Origin: Ruegeria arenilitoris
Lineage (GTDB): Bacteria; Pseudomonadota; Alphaproteobacteria; Rhodobacterales; Rhodobacteraceae
Reading direction: 5' to 3'
Length of the DNA: 60,120 bases
NCBI RefSeq assembly: GCF_013031355.1
Contig: NZ_WPZO01000016.1
Span: 1 to 60,120 of the forward strand
Position 1 is the stretch's first letter. Every line of letters starts with the position of its first letter. The notes under the pieces were generated by a model. The model was not told the origin of the DNA and made no database searches. It saw nothing but the letters and a program-made list of their open reading frames with translations. Shown piece by piece: positions 1 through 15,371 of this stretch. A program made the position numbers and the translations under genes.

Positions 1-55
1 CAATCGTGCCGATGTTGACGTGCGGTTTTGTACGCTCAAACTTTTCCTTTGCCAT
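1..55 (-). CDS. tuf: Elongation factor Tu, N-terminal fragment (cut by window edge)
   Basis: Only the first 18 codons are present, reading MAKEKFERTKPHVNIGTI, the standard opening of bacterial EF-Tu, the GTPase that brings aminoacyl-tRNA to the ribosome. An AGGAGG ribosome-binding site lies at 61-66, five bases before the ATG. It follows fusA on the same strand after 60 bases, the classical rpsL-rpsG-fusA-tuf order, so it is most likely co-transcribed with the str operon. The remainder lies outside the window. Confidence 0.95.
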   Translation of the reverse strand, partial: MAKEKFERTKPHVNIGTI

Positions 56-115
56 GATGGCCTCCTTTGTCGGTAATGAAGGGAGCCCCAGGTCGGAGCT
101 CCCTCAAATCTTCGC

Positions 116-2233
116 TTATGCGTATTTCGCCTGGATCTCGTCCGAGATATTCTGCGGAACCGGATCGTAGTGGTCGAACTGCATGGTGAACTGGGCACGG
201 CCCGACGACATCGAACGCAGAGTGTTGATGTAGCCGAACATGTTGGCCAGCGGAACGAACGCGTCGATCGCGATTGCGTTGCCGCGCGGCTCTTGTCCAG
301 ATACCTGGCCACGACGCGAGGTCAGGTCGCCGATAATACCGCCGGTGTATTCTTCCGGGGTGATCACTTCGACCTTCATGATCGGTTCCAGCAGCTTCGC
401 GCCGGCTTTGCGCATGCCTTCACGCATACACATCCGCGATGCGATTTCGAACGCCAGAACGCTCGAGTCAACGTCGTGGAACTTACCGTCCAGCAGGGCA
501 ACCTTGAAGTCGATCACGGGGAAGCCAGCCAGCGGGCCGCTGTCCATGACCGAGTTGATGCCTTTTTCAACACCCGGGATGTATTCCTTCGGAACGGCAC
601 CACCAACGATGCGGCTTTCGAACGAATAGCCTTCGCCCGCTTCGGTCGGCTGGATCTCCAGCTTGACTTCCGCGAACTGACCCGAACCACCCGACTGTTT
701 CTTGTGGGTGTAGGTGTGCTCGACCGGCATCGAGATGGTTTCACGATAGGCCACCTGCGGTGCACCGATGTTCGCTTCAACCTTGAACTCGCGCTTCAGA
801 CGGTCAACCAGGATGTCCAGGTGAAGTTCGCCCATGCCCTTCATGATGGTCTGACCCGATTCCAGGTCAGTTTCCACGCGGAAGGACGGGTCTTCGGCGG
901 CCAGACGGGCCAGACCCTGGGACATCTTCTCTTGGTCGCCCTTGGTTTTGGGCTCAACCGCGATCTCGATCACCGGATCAGGGAAGGTCATGGTTTCCAG
1001 AACCACCGGATCCTTCGCGTCACACAGGGTGTCACCGGTGGTGGTGTCTTTCAGACCCGCCAGCGCGATGATGTCGCCTGCAAACGCTTCTTCGATCTCT
1101 TCCCGGTTGTTCGAGTGCATCATCATCATACGACCGATGCGCTCTTTCTTACCTTTGGTCGAGTTCAGGATCGAGTCACCCTTGTTCATGGTGCCCGAGT
1201 AGATCCGGGTGAAGGTCAGCGAGCCAACGAAGGGGTCGTTCATGATTTTGAACGCCAGGCCCGAGAAGGCCATGTCGTCGTCTGCACGACGTGCGATGTC
1301 ACGAACTTCTTCCTCGTCGCCGGGCTTGAAGCCCATGTAATCAACAACGTCCAGCGGGCTGGGCAGATAGTCGATCACAGCGTTGAGCAGCGGCTGAACG
1401 CCTTTGTTCTTGAACGCCGAACCACCCAGAACCGGAACGAACGCGATTTCCAGCGTACCTTTGCGCAACAGGGCGCGCAGGGTCGGAACGTCGGGCTCAT
1501 TGCCTTCCAGGTATTCCATCATCGCGTCGTCGTCCATTTCGACGGCCGCTTCGATCATCTTGCCGCGCCATTCGTCAGCCATGTCTTTCAGGCTGTCGCG
1601 GATCGGAGCTTTGATCCAGCTTGCGCCCAGATCTTCGCCCTGCCACAGCCACTCTTCCATGGTGACCAGGTCGATCAGACCTTCCAGCTCGGACTCGGCG
1701 CCGATCGGAATACCAACCGGAACAGCACGTGCGCCGGTGCGGTCTTCGATCATGTTGACGCAGTTGAAGAAGTCAGCGCCGATCTTGTCCATCTTGTTGA
1801 CGAAAACCATACGCGGAACCTTGTAGCGGTCAGCCTGACGCCACACGGTTTCGGTCTGGGGCTCAACACCGGCGTTTGCGTCCAGAACGCAGACGGCACC
1901 GTCGAGAACCGCCAGCGAGCGCTCAACTTCGATGGTGAAGTCAACGTGGCCGGGGGTGTCGATGATGTTCAGGCGGTGCTTAGGAGTTTCTGCGGTCTGA
2001 CCGTCTTCGGTGCGCTCCCAGAAAGTGGTGGTCGCAGCCGAAGTGATGGTGATGCCGCGTTCCTGCTCCTGCTCCATCCAGTCCATGGTGGCTGCACCAT
2101 CGTGCACCTCACCGATGTTGTGGGATTTACCAGTGTAATACAGGATACGCTCCGAGCAGGTGGTCTTACCTGCGTCGATGTGCGCCATGATACCGAAGTT
2201 GCGGTACAGTTCGAGCGGATATTCGCGTGCCAT
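116..2233 (-). CDS. fusA: Elongation factor G
   Basis: Translocation GTPase that moves tRNA-mRNA through the ribosome. The 705-residue length is normal for EF-G. The P-loop AHIDAGKTT is at residues 17-25, the switch II motif DTPGH at 92-96 with the catalytic His in place, and NKMD at 146-149. Domain IV and the C-terminal half are complete. It starts 18 bases after the rpsG stop and is followed by tuf, so it sits in the str operon. It is the canonical translation factor here; a divergent paralogue with a damaged GTPase motif is encoded at 34291. Confidence 0.98.
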   Translation of the reverse strand: MAREYPLELYRNFGIMAHIDAGKTTCSERILYYTGKSHNIGEVHDGAATMDWMEQEQERGITITSAATTTFWERTEDGQTAETPKHRLNIIDTPGHVDFTIEVERSLAVLDGAVCVLDANAGVEPQTETVWRQADRYKVPRMVFVNKMDKIGADFFNCVNMIEDRTGARAVPVGIPIGAESELEGLIDLVTMEEWLWQGEDLGASWIKAPIRDSLKDMADEWRGKMIEAAVEMDDDAMMEYLEGNEPDVPTLRALLRKGTLEIAFVPVLGGSAFKNKGVQPLLNAVIDYLPSPLDVVDYMGFKPGDEEEVRDIARRADDDMAFSGLAFKIMNDPFVGSLTFTRIYSGTMNKGDSILNSTKGKKERIGRMMMMHSNNREEIEEAFAGDIIALAGLKDTTTGDTLCDAKDPVVLETMTFPDPVIEIAVEPKTKGDQEKMSQGLARLAAEDPSFRVETDLESGQTIMKGMGELHLDILVDRLKREFKVEANIGAPQVAYRETISMPVEHTYTHKKQSGGSGQFAEVKLEIQPTEAGEGYSFESRIVGGAVPKEYIPGVEKGINSVMDSGPLAGFPVIDFKVALLDGKFHDVDSSVLAFEIASRMCMREGMRKAGAKLLEPIMKVEVITPEEYTGGIIGDLTSRRGQVSGQEPRGNAIAIDAFVPLANMFGYINTLRSMSSGRAQFTMQFDHYDPVPQNISDEIQAKYA

Positions 2234-2251
2234 TGGTCTAAGCCTCTCGGA

Positions 2252-2737
<486 letters not shown>

Positions 2738-3109
2738 TTACTTGGGACGCTTCGCGCCGTATTTCGAACGACGTTGCTTACGATCTTTGACGCCCTGAGT
2801 ATCCAGAACACCACGCAGGATGTGGTAACGCACACCGGGAAGGTCTTTTACACGGCCGCCACGGATCAGAACAACCGAGTGTTCCTGCAGGTTGTGGCTT
2901 TCACCGGGGATGTACGAGATGACCTCGAACCCGTTGGTCAGGCGCACCTTGGCAACCTTACGCATAGCCGAGTTCGGCTTCTTAGGCGTGGTGGTGTAAA
3001 CACGTGTGCAGACGCCGCGTTTCTGCGGGCACTGCTCCAGGTGCATGGACTTCGAGCGTTTTACTTTGGGCTGCCGCGGCTTGCGGATCAGCTGTTGAAT
3101 AGTTGGCAT
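2738..3109 (-). CDS. rpsL: 30S ribosomal protein S12
   Basis: 123 residues from [10 protein letters not shown], the standard S12 length. The open frame continues 30 codons further upstream, but that extension does not resemble S12, so the ATG at 3107-3109 is taken. The conserved TTPKKPNSA and [10 protein letters not shown] segments, which carry the two lysines involved in streptomycin sensitivity, are intact. S12 controls decoding accuracy. It is the first gene of the str operon. The upstream promoter at 3337-3365 implies a leader of roughly 220 bases. Confidence 0.97.
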   Translation of the reverse strand: MPTIQQLIRKPRQPKVKRSKSMHLEQCPQKRGVCTRVYTTTPKKPNSAMRKVAKVRLTNGFEVISYIPGESHNLQEHSVVLIRGGRVKDLPGVRYHILRGVLDTQGVKDRKQRRSKYGAKRPK

Positions 3110-3336
3110 TCCGGTTTCTTCCCCGTTTTGCAACACACATGACATGCACGCGCGTTGCGTGCGGTTAAACTTGCTGCACTTATGCGTCCACAAGCGCAAA
3201 ATCCGCGAGCGTTCCCATTCCGAGGTGAACGTCGCGGTTGGTTATCAGAGGGCGCGAACTGCAAAATTGTCCGGGCCTTGACCAGTTCATTACTGGAATC
3301 GGTTGTGGGGCGGCCCCCGGCACCGAGATGACGCGC

Positions 3337-3365
3337 GTAATAGGGGGAGTCGGCCCGAGTGTCAA
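3337..3365 (-). promoter_or_regulatory. Candidate sigma70 promoter of the str operon
   Basis: On the minus strand TTGACA (3360-3365) and TATTAC (3337-3342) are separated by exactly 17 bases, close to the housekeeping consensus and pointing toward rpsL. Transcription would begin near 3330, giving a leader of about 220 bases before the S12 start. In the rest of the 397-base gap 3110-3506 I see no gene and no clear promoter for the plus-strand gene at 3507. Confidence 0.6.
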
Positions 3366-3506
3366 CAGTACGGCTAATTAGGGGATCAACTGGCCGGTCC
3401 GCCGGGATTTATCAGTGCTCGGCGGGGATTTCCAGCACGACCGCCCGTTGCGGGTCCCTCGGTGCGCAGGCATAGTCTGTTCAACGGTCTGCACCACGGA
3501 TGATTC

Positions 3507-4313
3507 ATGCAAGTCATAGGCCTTTGCCGCTTTTCCTACCCCGCCCATGGCGGCTTTCAAGTCGAACATGACACGATCGAGGAACGCCGGCGGTACCTTT
3601 ATAACCCGGCCCGTCTGGAAGAGCGGTTCCGGCTGTTCGAAACCACCACCTTGCCCTGTTTCAAAGAACAAACCGATGAGGATTTTCAGTTCTTGATCGT
3701 GATCGGGGAGTGCCTGCCGAAACCCGCCTTTGACCGGTTGCACGATCTGACCTCCGGCATGAAACAGGTCCGGATCATCGCCCGTGCGCCCGCCCGACAC
3801 CGCAAAGTGATGAAAGAGATCCTGAACGCCGCGCGCGACAACCCCAGCGCGCCCTGCGTTCAATTCCGCCATGACGATGACGATGCCGTCTCGGTGGATT
3901 TCGTTGAACGTCTGCGCGACGCGACGGTCGAGGGCGAAGGGCTGATGGCGAACAACAAAACCGTCGCCATCGACTATAATCAGGGTTTTCTGGCCCGTTT
4001 CGGGCCGGACGGCATTCGCGCCGCGCAGGTGTTTCGGCCTCTGTTAGGCGTTGGGTTCGCCATGCACGTGCGCGGCGGATGCGAGCAGACGATCATGAAT
4101 TTCGCCCATCACCGGATCGGAAATTTCATGCCGGTGATCAGCTATCCGGACGCACCGATGTGGGTACGTACGCTGAACCAGTTCAACGATTCACCCCATG
4201 CCCGCAACAGCACCACAGAGTTGTCTCCGCTGACGCCTGAGCAGGAGGGCGAATTCATCGCCCGCTTTGCCATCGAACAGGACTTGGTTCGGCAGGCTCA
4301 CTCTTCGGTGTGA
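3507..4313 (+). CDS. Putative rhamnosyltransferase-like glycosyltransferase
   Basis: 268 residues. The opening MQVIGLCRFSYPAHGGFQ and the aspartate cluster RHDDDDAV at residues 121-128 match the putative rhamnosyl transferase family (Pfam PF11316), GT-A-like proteins in which an acidic cluster would bind metal and nucleotide sugar. There is no signal peptide or membrane segment, so it should be cytosolic. The acceptor cannot be deduced. It diverges from rpsL, and its last 16 bases overlap the end of the convergent EamA transporter gene. It stands alone, with no surface-polysaccharide genes beside it. Confidence 0.75.
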   Translation: MQVIGLCRFSYPAHGGFQVEHDTIEERRRYLYNPARLEERFRLFETTTLPCFKEQTDEDFQFLIVIGECLPKPAFDRLHDLTSGMKQVRIIARAPARHRKVMKEILNAARDNPSAPCVQFRHDDDDAVSVDFVERLRDATVEGEGLMANNKTVAIDYNQGFLARFGPDGIRAAQVFRPLLGVGFAMHVRGGCEQTIMNFAHHRIGNFMPVISYPDAPMWVRTLNQFNDSPHARNSTTELSPLTPEQEGEFIARFAIEQDLVRQAHSSV

Positions 4314-5167
4314 GAATGCCGTTCGCGGAACAGCGTGAACAAGCCGGCCCCAACCACCAACGCCGCCCCGAGCAGAGTGACCGAATCCGGCCAGTCGCCG
4401 AAGACTAGCCAGCCCAGGGCCAGCGCCCAGATCAGGCTGGAATAGCGGAACGGCGCAACAAATCCGACGTCTCCGACACGCATCACCATGACGCTGCACA
4501 AGTAACCGGTCAGCACAAACACCGCAGCACAGGCAACCATCAGCCCGGCCCCCGTCGGGACCGGCTGCCAACCTGAGGCGAGAGAGGCGCACCCGGCCGC
4601 AACGGTGATGGTGAACGAGGTCGCCAATGTAACGGCCAATGACGGCACATGGATCGACATCCGCCGTGTGATCAGATCGCGGATCGTAACTGATACAACC
4701 GCGATCAGCGCGTAGATGGCATAGATGCTGAACCCCTCGGGGCCCGGGCGCACAATCAGCAGCATGCCGAGAAACCCAAGCGCAATGGCCAGAACCCGCC
4801 GCCAGCCGATCTGTTCACCGAAGAACACCACCGCGCCGAGGGTCACTGTTAGCGGCAAGGCCTGCAATACAGCCGTCACATTGGCCAGCGGCATATGCAG
4901 CAGCGCGGTCAGAAAGAAGAACGTAGCCGAGAGTTCCGCCACACACCGAGCCGCCACCAGCCACTTGTCATGACGCGGAAAGTTCAGATGCAGCGCCCCA
5001 AGGTTGCGCGCCAGCATATACACCAGAACCGTCGCCAGAACCCCGCGCATCGCCACCATCTGGAACAGCGGCACCTCTGCCCCCGCGGCCTTGATCAACG
5101 CATCATTGATGGTAAAGGCCGCCATGCTGCCGTTCATCAACAGCGCGCCTTTTATGTTTGGGGTCAT
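4298..5167 (-). CDS. EamA/DMT family transporter
   Basis: 289 residues, almost entirely hydrophobic, with about ten predicted membrane helices arranged as two EamA repeats. Drug/metabolite transporters of this type export amino acids, nucleosides or other small molecules from the inner membrane; the substrate here is unknown. I chose MTPNIKGALL (ATG 5165-5167) because AGGA lies about 8 bases before it. An in-frame ATG nine codons upstream would overlap the preceding gene and has no visible ribosome-binding site. The stop overlaps the convergent glycosyltransferase gene. Confidence 0.88.
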   Translation of the reverse strand: MTPNIKGALLMNGSMAAFTINDALIKAAGAEVPLFQMVAMRGVLATVLVYMLARNLGALHLNFPRHDKWLVAARCVAELSATFFFLTALLHMPLANVTAVLQALPLTVTLGAVVFFGEQIGWRRVLAIALGFLGMLLIVRPGPEGFSIYAIYALIAVVSVTIRDLITRRMSIHVPSLAVTLATSFTITVAAGCASLASGWQPVPTGAGLMVACAAVFVLTGYLCSVMVMRVGDVGFVAPFRYSSLIWALALGWLVFGDWPDSVTLLGAALVVGAGLFTLFRERHSHTEE

Positions 5168-5180
5168 GAACGTGTCCTGA

Positions 5181-5663
5181 TCAGCAGTGTTCAAACACTG
5201 ATACTATCTGCTTCGAATTGATCTGTCCGGTCAGATGGCGCACCCCGCCGATGACATCTTCGGTCGTCCACTCATCCAAACAAAGCCCGCCAACATCTTC
5301 CACTGTAATCTCCAAAACTGGCCCCGGATCACTAATATCTGCAAGCACAGCTTTGGTGTTCGCTTCGCTCAGCGCACCCTCTTGATACGCCATTAGGGCA
5401 AATCTCACCTGAAACTCTTCGAGACCATCCAGGCGCATATCACGAAGCGCACCATAGGCTTTGGCAAAAGAGTTCTCCAAGTCATCCAGACCCTTTATGA
5501 TCACGAAATCCATCAGCCATTCTGGCGGCGCCTCGACCTGCAGCAATAGTTCCGCTGCCCAGTCAGAGAGGTCTTCGGTTGTCCAGTAGCGTCCTGTGAC
5601 AGCAGCGTAGACAGCACAGATTAAATCCTCTTGCGATCGAATTCTCCAGTTTTCGATTTGCAT
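5181..5663 (-). CDS. Hypothetical protein paired with NADAR gene
   Basis: 160 residues, acidic, soluble, not recognised. It opens MQIENWRIRSQEDLICAVYA and contains several Trp/Asp-rich stretches (TTEDLSDW, LDEWTTEDV) but no catalytic motif I can name. Its ATG immediately follows the TAA of the upstream NADAR gene (TAAATG), which implies translational coupling and a shared function. Base composition is AT-richer than the flanking housekeeping genes, suggesting a more recently acquired pair. It could be a NADAR partner such as an immunity or target-recognition protein, but nothing in the sequence proves that. Confidence 0.7.
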   Translation of the reverse strand: MQIENWRIRSQEDLICAVYAAVTGRYWTTEDLSDWAAELLLQVEAPPEWLMDFVIIKGLDDLENSFAKAYGALRDMRLDGLEEFQVRFALMAYQEGALSEANTKAVLADISDPGPVLEITVEDVGGLCLDEWTTEDVIGGVRHLTGQINSKQIVSVFEHC

Positions 5664-6122
5664 TTATAGAACCTGCAATTCCCTGCGAACCTGCATCAAT
5701 ATCTTACCAAGCTTGTTCAATCCCTGTCCGTCCGGCCCGCACCCCCAATAGGAATCCATCGGCGCGTTCTCGACGATCTTCGCCGTTCCAGTCCCCAGCA
5801 ACAATTCACGAGGGTGCTCATGCGTTGCAAATTTGACCCGAACGGCATCCAGTATGATCTGATTTTTAATCTCATCCCAATCCGACCGCAGATCAACGTT
5901 CCGAGTCATACCCAGCGCCTTGGCATTCTTCGGTTTGCTGCAAAGCCGAATACGCTCACGATATCCAGCATCATGGAATTTCTGAGCTTGGAAATAGTGC
6001 TCGACCGTACGCCACCACATGCCATCCATGGCAACGCCAAAGGGTGCAAAGTTCGAGAACTCGGCATACGGGTCCGTTTGCGCATAGAAGTAAATGACTG
6101 ATTCAAATTCGTTTTCACTCAT
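5664..6122 (-). CDS. NADAR family protein (YbiA-like)
   Basis: 152 residues from ATG 6120-6122; a GTG five codons earlier is also possible, and neither start has a good ribosome-binding site. The motifs FSNFAPF, TVEHYFQAQKF and the C-terminal DSYWGCGPDG are the hallmarks of NADAR/YbiA (DUF1768) proteins. The family includes N-glycosidases acting on riboflavin intermediates and enzymes linked to ADP-ribose and ADP-ribosyl-guanine. It is directly followed by an unrecognised gene sharing its stop/start junction. It lies downstream of the rpoC terminator, so it is not in the rpoBC operon. Confidence 0.88.
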   Translation of the reverse strand: MSENEFESVIYFYAQTDPYAEFSNFAPFGVAMDGMWWRTVEHYFQAQKFHDAGYRERIRLCSKPKNAKALGMTRNVDLRSDWDEIKNQIILDAVRVKFATHEHPRELLLGTGTAKIVENAPMDSYWGCGPDGQGLNKLGKILMQVRRELQVL

Positions 6123-6183
6123 ACGGCAAACGAACACCAGAATGCGCTACAAACGCAAGCGCGCAGGCTTCGTCCACGACGCC

Positions 6184-6217
6184 AAAAGAAAAGGCCCCGC
6201 GTTTCCGCAGGGCCTTT
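6184..6217 (-). terminator. Rho-independent terminator after rpoC
   Basis: On the minus strand a 12-base stem (arms 6206-6217 and 6190-6201, one G-T pair) with a GAAA-type tetraloop is followed by a T-rich tract (complement of 6184-6192). It lies 22 bases after the rpoC stop and should end the rplJL-rpoBC transcript. Confidence 0.85.
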
Positions 6218-6238
6218 CCTGAATTTATGCTAAGGCGC

Positions 6239-9200
6239 TTACTCGCGGCTTTCCGGTGTTTCCACCAGAACGTCCAGCTCGTCGCCGACCATGTCATCGT
6301 CCATCATCGGTGCAGCCAGAGCAGCGGCCGCTTCGGCCTCTTCCCGGCGGGCTTCGATCACGACGTTGTCGCGCGATTGCGCAACCTGACGCACGGCCTG
6401 GGTCGCACCACCAGTACCGGCGGGGATCAGGCGACCGACGATGACGTTCTCTTTCAAGCCAACCAGTTTGTCTTTCTTGCCCTGAACCGAAGCTTCGGTC
6501 AGCACACGAGTGGTTTCCTGGAACGACGCCGCCGAGATGAACGAACGCGTCTGCAGCGAGGCTTTGGTGATCCCCAGCAGGATCGGCTCGCCCTGTGCCG
6601 GACGACCACCGCGGGCGATGGTCTTCTCGTTGGCCGCGTCGAACTCCTGCTTGTCGACATGCTCGCCTTTCAGCAGGGTGGTGTCGCCTGAATCCAGGAT
6701 CTCCCACTTCTGCAGCATCTGACGCACGATGACTTCGATGTGCTTGTCGTTGATCTTCACGCCCTGCAGACGATAGACGTCCTGCACTTCGTCGATCATG
6801 TAATCCGCCAGCGCTTCGACACCCATGATGGACAGGATGTCGTGCGGAGCCGGGTTACCGTCCATCAGGTATTCACCCTTCTGGATGAAGTCCCCTTCGG
6901 CGACCGGGATGTGCTTGCCCTTGGGTACCATGTACTCGATGGTCTCCATGGACTCGTCAGCCGGTTCGATGCTGATGCGGCGCTTGTTCTTGTAGTCGCG
7001 GCCAAAGCGCACGTAACCATCTGCTTCTGCGATGATCGCGTGATCTTTCGGACGACGGGCTTCGAACAGTTCGGCCACACGCGGCAGACCACCGGTGATG
7101 TCCTTGGTCTTAGCGCCTTCACGCGGGATACGCGCAACAACGTCACCTGCTTCGACCTTCTGACCGTCTTCGACCGACAGAATCGCATCCACCGACATCG
7201 GATAGTGAACCGGGTTGCCCGCATCGTTGCGGACCGGCTCGCCATCTTCACCGACCAGAATGATCTCGGGCTTCAGGTCGCTGCCTTTGGGGGCGGCGCG
7301 CCAGTCGATCACGATCTTCTGGGTCATGCCGGTTGCTTCGTCGGTCTCGTCGCGGACAGCAAGGCCCGAAACAAGGTCAACGTATTTCGCAGTACCGGCT
7401 TTCTCGGCGATGATCGGCAGGGTGTAGGGATCCCACTCGAACAGCTTGTCGCCACGGGCCACTTTGGTGCCGTCCTTGACGAACAGTTTGGAGCCGTAGC
7501 CCAGCTTGTGGCTGGCACGCTCTTCGCCGTGCTCGTCCTTGATCACCAGCTTCATGTTCCGGCCCATGACCAGGCTTTCGCCTGCGGCATTGATCAGAAT
7601 CTGCGGGTTCTCGAAGGAAACAACACCTTCCTGGCTGGCTTCCTGGAACGACTGCTGACCACCTTGCGCAACACCACCGATGTGGAATGTACGCATGGTC
7701 AGCTGTGTACCGGGTTCACCGATCGACTGGGCGGCGATGATGCCGACAGCCTCACCCGTGTTCACCATGGTACCGCGTGCAAGGTCACGACCGTAGCAGG
7801 TGGCACAGACGCCTTCCTCGGACTCACAGGTCAGCGGCGAACGGATGCGGGTCGACTGAACGCCGGCCTCATCGATGGCATCTGCCATACGCTCGTCGAT
7901 CAGCTGACCTGCAGCCACGATCACCTCGTCCGTACCCGGACGCAGGATGTCGTCAGCAGCCACACGGCCCAGGATACGCTCGGCCAGCGAGGCAACAACC
8001 TCACCGTCGTTGACTGCGGCTTCGGCAGTGATCGCACGCTCGGTGCCACAGTCGATCTCACGAACGATGCAGTCCTGTGCCACGTCAACCAGACGACGGG
8101 TCAGGTAACCCGAGTTCGCCGTCTTCAGAGCGGTATCCGACAGACCCTTACGGGCACCGTGGGTCGAGTTGAAGTACTCGAGAACGGTCAGGCCTTCTTT
8201 AAAGTTCGAGATGATCGGCGTCTCGATGATGTCACCGTTCGGCTTGGCCATCAGGCCACGCATACCGCCCAGCTGTTTCATCTGAGTGACCGACCCACGC
8301 GCACCCGAGTGAGCCATCATGTAGACCGAGTTCGGTTCCTGTTCGGCACCCGCCTCATCACGCGACGACGCCGAGATGGTGTTCATCATGGCTTCGGTGA
8401 CGCGGTCGTTACACTTCGACCAGGCATCGACAACTTTGTTGTACTTTTCGCCCTGAGTGATCAGGCCGTCCATGTACTGCTGTTCAAAGTCCTTCACCTG
8501 ACCGCGGGTGTCATCGACGATGCCCCACTTGTCGTTCGGGATAACCATGTCGTCCTTACCGAACGAAATGCCCGCCTTGAACGCTTCTTTGAAGCCCATC
8601 GACATGATCTGGTCACAGAAAATGACCGACTCTTTCTGACCGCAGTAGCGGTAGACGGTGTCGATCACCTGCTGCACTTCTTTCTTCCGCAGCAGGCGGT
8701 TGACCAGTTCGAACGGCGCCTTGTTGTTCATCGGCAGCAGAGCACCCAGACGCAGACGGCCCGGAGTGGTTTCATAACGCTTCTGAACTTCGTTGCCTTC
8801 GTCGTCGATCTGCGTGATCCGCGCGGTGATCTTGGTGTGCAGGTGCACTTCGCCGGAATCCAGCGCGTGCTGAACTTCGTCGATCGAACCGAACACTTTG
8901 CCTTCACCCGGCATGCCTTCACGCTCCAGGGTCACGTAGTAGAGACCCAGGATCATATCCTGCGACGGAACAATGATCGGCGCGCCGTTTGCAGGCGACA
9001 GAACGTTGTTCGTCGACATCATCAGAACACGCGCTTCCAGCTGCGCCTCAAGGCTCAGCGGGACGTGAACGGCCATCTGGTCACCGTCGAAGTCGGCGTT
9101 AAAGGCCGAACAGACCAGCGGGTGCAGCTGGATGGCTTTGCCTTCGATCAGAACCGGCTCGAACGCCTGAATGCCAAGACGGTGCAGCGTCGGCGCACGG

Positions 9201-10480
9201 TTCAGCATAACTGGGTGTTCGCGGATCACCTCGTCGAGGATATCCCACACTTCGGGACGCTCTTTCTCGACCAGCTTCTTCGCCTGCTTAACAGTCGAAG
9301 ACAGACCCTTGGCTTCAAGGCGCGAGTAGATGAACGGCTTGAACAGCTCCAGCGCCATCTTCTTGGGCAGACCACACTGGTGCAGTTTGAGTTCCGGACC
9401 CGTCACGATGACCGAACGACCCGAGAAGTCGACGCGCTTACCCAGAAGGTTCTGACGGAAGCGGCCCTGCTTACCTTTCAGCATGTCCGACAGCGATTTC
9501 AGCGGGCGCTTGTTGGCGCCGGTGATCACTCGGCCACGACGGCCGTTGTCGAACAGAGCATCCACGGATTCCTGCAGCATCCGCTTTTCGTTGCGGACGA
9601 TGATGTCAGGCGCGCGCAGCTCGATCAGACGCTTCAGACGGTTGTTCCGGTTGATGACGCGGCGATACAGATCGTTCAGATCCGAAGTCGCGAAACGGCC
9701 GCCATCCAGCGGAACCAGCGGACGCAGTTCCGGCGGGATGACCGGGATCACGGTCATCACCATCCACTCGGGACGGTTGCCCGACTCGAGGAAGGATTCA
9801 ACGACCTTCAGACGCTTGATGATCTTCTTGGGCTTCAGTTCGCCGGTTGCTTCGGCCAGATCAGCGCGCAGCTGCTCGGCTTCGGCTTCCAGATCGATCT
9901 GGGCCAGCATCTCACGGATGGCTTCAGCGCCGATGTTCGCGGTGAACGCGTCCATGCCGTAAGCGTCCTGCGCATCCATGTACTCTTCTTCGGTCAGCAT
10001 CTGGCCGTAGGTCAGGTCAGTCAGACCGGGCTCGATGACGACATAGTTTTCAAAGTACAGAACGCGTTCCAGATCGCGCAGCGTCATGTCCAGCATCAGA
10101 CCGATGCGGGACGGCAGCGATTTCAGGAACCAGATATGTGCGACAGGCGCGGCCAGTTCGATGTGGCCCATACGCTCGCGGCGGACTTTCTGCAGGGTGA
10201 CTTCCACACCGCATTTCTCGCAGACAACGCCGCGATACTTCATCCGCTTATATTTGCCGCACAGACATTCGTAGTCTTTGATCGGGCCAAAGATACGCGC
10301 GCAGAACAGGCCGTCACGTTCAGGCTTGAACGTCCGGTAGTTGATGGTTTCGGGTTTCTTGATCTCGCCATAGGACCAAGACAGGATCCGCTCGGGCGAC
10401 GCCAGCGAGACCTTGATCTCGTCGAAAACCTTCGGGGGCGTCAGCGGGTTGAACGGGTTGTTGGTGATTTCCTGGTTCAT
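6239..10480 (-). CDS. rpoC: RNA polymerase beta' subunit
   Basis: 1413 residues, full length. The catalytic NADFDGDQ motif that chelates the active-site Mg is at residues 461-468. The N-terminal zinc-binding cysteines (CLCGKYKRM then CEKCGVEV) and the second zinc site around [15 protein letters not shown] are present. The start [13 protein letters not shown] lies 50 bases after the rpoB stop. It is the last gene of the rplJL-rpoBC operon and is followed by a strong terminator. No truncation or insertion is seen. Confidence 0.99.
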   Translation of the reverse strand: MNQEITNNPFNPLTPPKVFDEIKVSLASPERILSWSYGEIKKPETINYRTFKPERDGLFCARIFGPIKDYECLCGKYKRMKYRGVVCEKCGVEVTLQKVRRERMGHIELAAPVAHIWFLKSLPSRIGLMLDMTLRDLERVLYFENYVVIEPGLTDLTYGQMLTEEEYMDAQDAYGMDAFTANIGAEAIREMLAQIDLEAEAEQLRADLAEATGELKPKKIIKRLKVVESFLESGNRPEWMVMTVIPVIPPELRPLVPLDGGRFATSDLNDLYRRVINRNNRLKRLIELRAPDIIVRNEKRMLQESVDALFDNGRRGRVITGANKRPLKSLSDMLKGKQGRFRQNLLGKRVDFSGRSVIVTGPELKLHQCGLPKKMALELFKPFIYSRLEAKGLSSTVKQAKKLVEKERPEVWDILDEVIREHPVMLNRAPTLHRLGIQAFEPVLIEGKAIQLHPLVCSAFNADFDGDQMAVHVPLSLEAQLEARVLMMSTNNVLSPANGAPIIVPSQDMILGLYYVTLEREGMPGEGKVFGSIDEVQHALDSGEVHLHTKITARITQIDDEGNEVQKRYETTPGRLRLGALLPMNNKAPFELVNRLLRKKEVQQVIDTVYRYCGQKESVIFCDQIMSMGFKEAFKAGISFGKDDMVIPNDKWGIVDDTRGQVKDFEQQYMDGLITQGEKYNKVVDAWSKCNDRVTEAMMNTISASSRDEAGAEQEPNSVYMMAHSGARGSVTQMKQLGGMRGLMAKPNGDIIETPIISNFKEGLTVLEYFNSTHGARKGLSDTALKTANSGYLTRRLVDVAQDCIVREIDCGTERAITAEAAVNDGEVVASLAERILGRVAADDILRPGTDEVIVAAGQLIDERMADAIDEAGVQSTRIRSPLTCESEEGVCATCYGRDLARGTMVNTGEAVGIIAAQSIGEPGTQLTMRTFHIGGVAQGGQQSFQEASQEGVVSFENPQILINAAGESLVMGRNMKLVIKDEHGEERASHKLGYGSKLFVKDGTKVARGDKLFEWDPYTLPIIAEKAGTAKYVDLVSGLAVRDETDEATGMTQKIVIDWRAAPKGSDLKPEIILVGEDGEPVRNDAGNPVHYPMSVDAILSVEDGQKVEAGDVVARIPREGAKTKDITGGLPRVAELFEARRPKDHAIIAEADGYVRFGRDYKNKRRISIEPADESMETIEYMVPKGKHIPVAEGDFIQKGEYLMDGNPAPHDILSIMGVEALADYMIDEVQDVYRLQGVKINDKHIEVIVRQMLQKWEILDSGDTTLLKGEHVDKQEFDAANEKTIARGGRPAQGEPILLGITKASLQTRSFISAASFQETTRVLTEASVQGKKDKLVGLKENVIVGRLIPAGTGGATQAVRQVAQSRDNVVIEARREEAEAAAALAAPMMDDDMVGDELDVLVETPESRE

Positions 10481-10530
10481 TTGTTACCTCAAATCTTGCG
10501 GAAGGGGGGACGGGAGACAGGGCAGCGCCC

Positions 10531-14667
<4,137 letters not shown>

Positions 14668-14917
14668 GTCAGATGTCACCTTTCGATGTTCTCAGCGGGC
14701 AAAGACACCGTCGGGCCCCGGCGCCTTGCACATTCGAGACGACACGTCCGGATCAATTCATGGCCACCGTCCCGAAGGCAGCCTCCCGATCCGCGAACCG
14801 CGTCTTAGAAAACGCCCCAACCCATGAGGCCCTTTCTAAGACAGGTTCGGCTGGACCCGGATTTCTCCGGACCCAGCCAAATTTTTCGGCGCATCAGCGA
14901 TGCACCAGAGACTAAGC
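14668..14917 (-). other. rplL-rpoB intergenic spacer with hairpin
   Basis: This 250-base spacer has no gene. A stem-loop at 14849-14878 (six base pairs, two mismatches, four base pairs, six-base loop) lies 39 bases after the rplL stop. No T-run follows on the minus strand, so it is not a full terminator. By position it could be an attenuator or RNase processing site that lowers rpoB output relative to L7/L12, as is known for the E. coli rplL-rpoB spacer. That role is inference. Confidence 0.4.
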
Positions 14918-15292
14918 TTAGGCCAGCTCGACTTCGGCGCCAGCTGCTTCCAGCTTGCCTTTGATGTCTTCTGCTTCTGCTTTGTCCACGCCTTCTTTGA
15001 TCTTGCCGCCGGCTTCGACCAGTTCCTTGGCTTCTTTCAGGCCCAGGCCGGTGATGCCGCGAACTTCTTTGATGACGTTGATTTTCGATGCGCCGGCGTT
15101 CTTCAGAACGACGTCGAATTCGGTTTTTTCTTCCTCAGCTGCACCGCCGGCGTCGCCACCAGCAGCCATGACAACTGCGCCGCCTGCTGCGGGCTCGATG
15201 CCGTATTCGTCTTTGAGGATGGTTTTCAGTTCTTGTGCTTCCAGCAGGGTCAGACCCACGATGCTTTCTGCGAGTGCTTTCAGATCAGCCAT
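14918..15292 (-). CDS. rplL: 50S ribosomal protein L7/L12
   Basis: 124 residues: an N-terminal dimerisation segment, an Ala/Gly-rich hinge ([19 protein letters not shown]) and the C-terminal factor-binding domain [13 protein letters not shown]...[19 protein letters not shown]. It forms the ribosomal stalk that recruits EF-Tu and EF-G. GGAAAGAG lies about 8 bases upstream of the ATG. It follows rplJ by 79 bases and precedes rpoB. All family features are present. Confidence 0.98.
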   Translation of the reverse strand: MADLKALAESIVGLTLLEAQELKTILKDEYGIEPAAGGAVVMAAGGDAGGAAEEEKTEFDVVLKNAGASKINVIKEVRGITGLGLKEAKELVEAGGKIKEGVDKAEAEDIKGKLEAAGAEVELA

Positions 15293-15371
15293 TTTATCAG
15301 CTCTTTCCGTTTACAGTGTGTGTTCCAACGTCAGGGCAAATGCCCCACGCAGATCATTCAGTGCCAACCGC

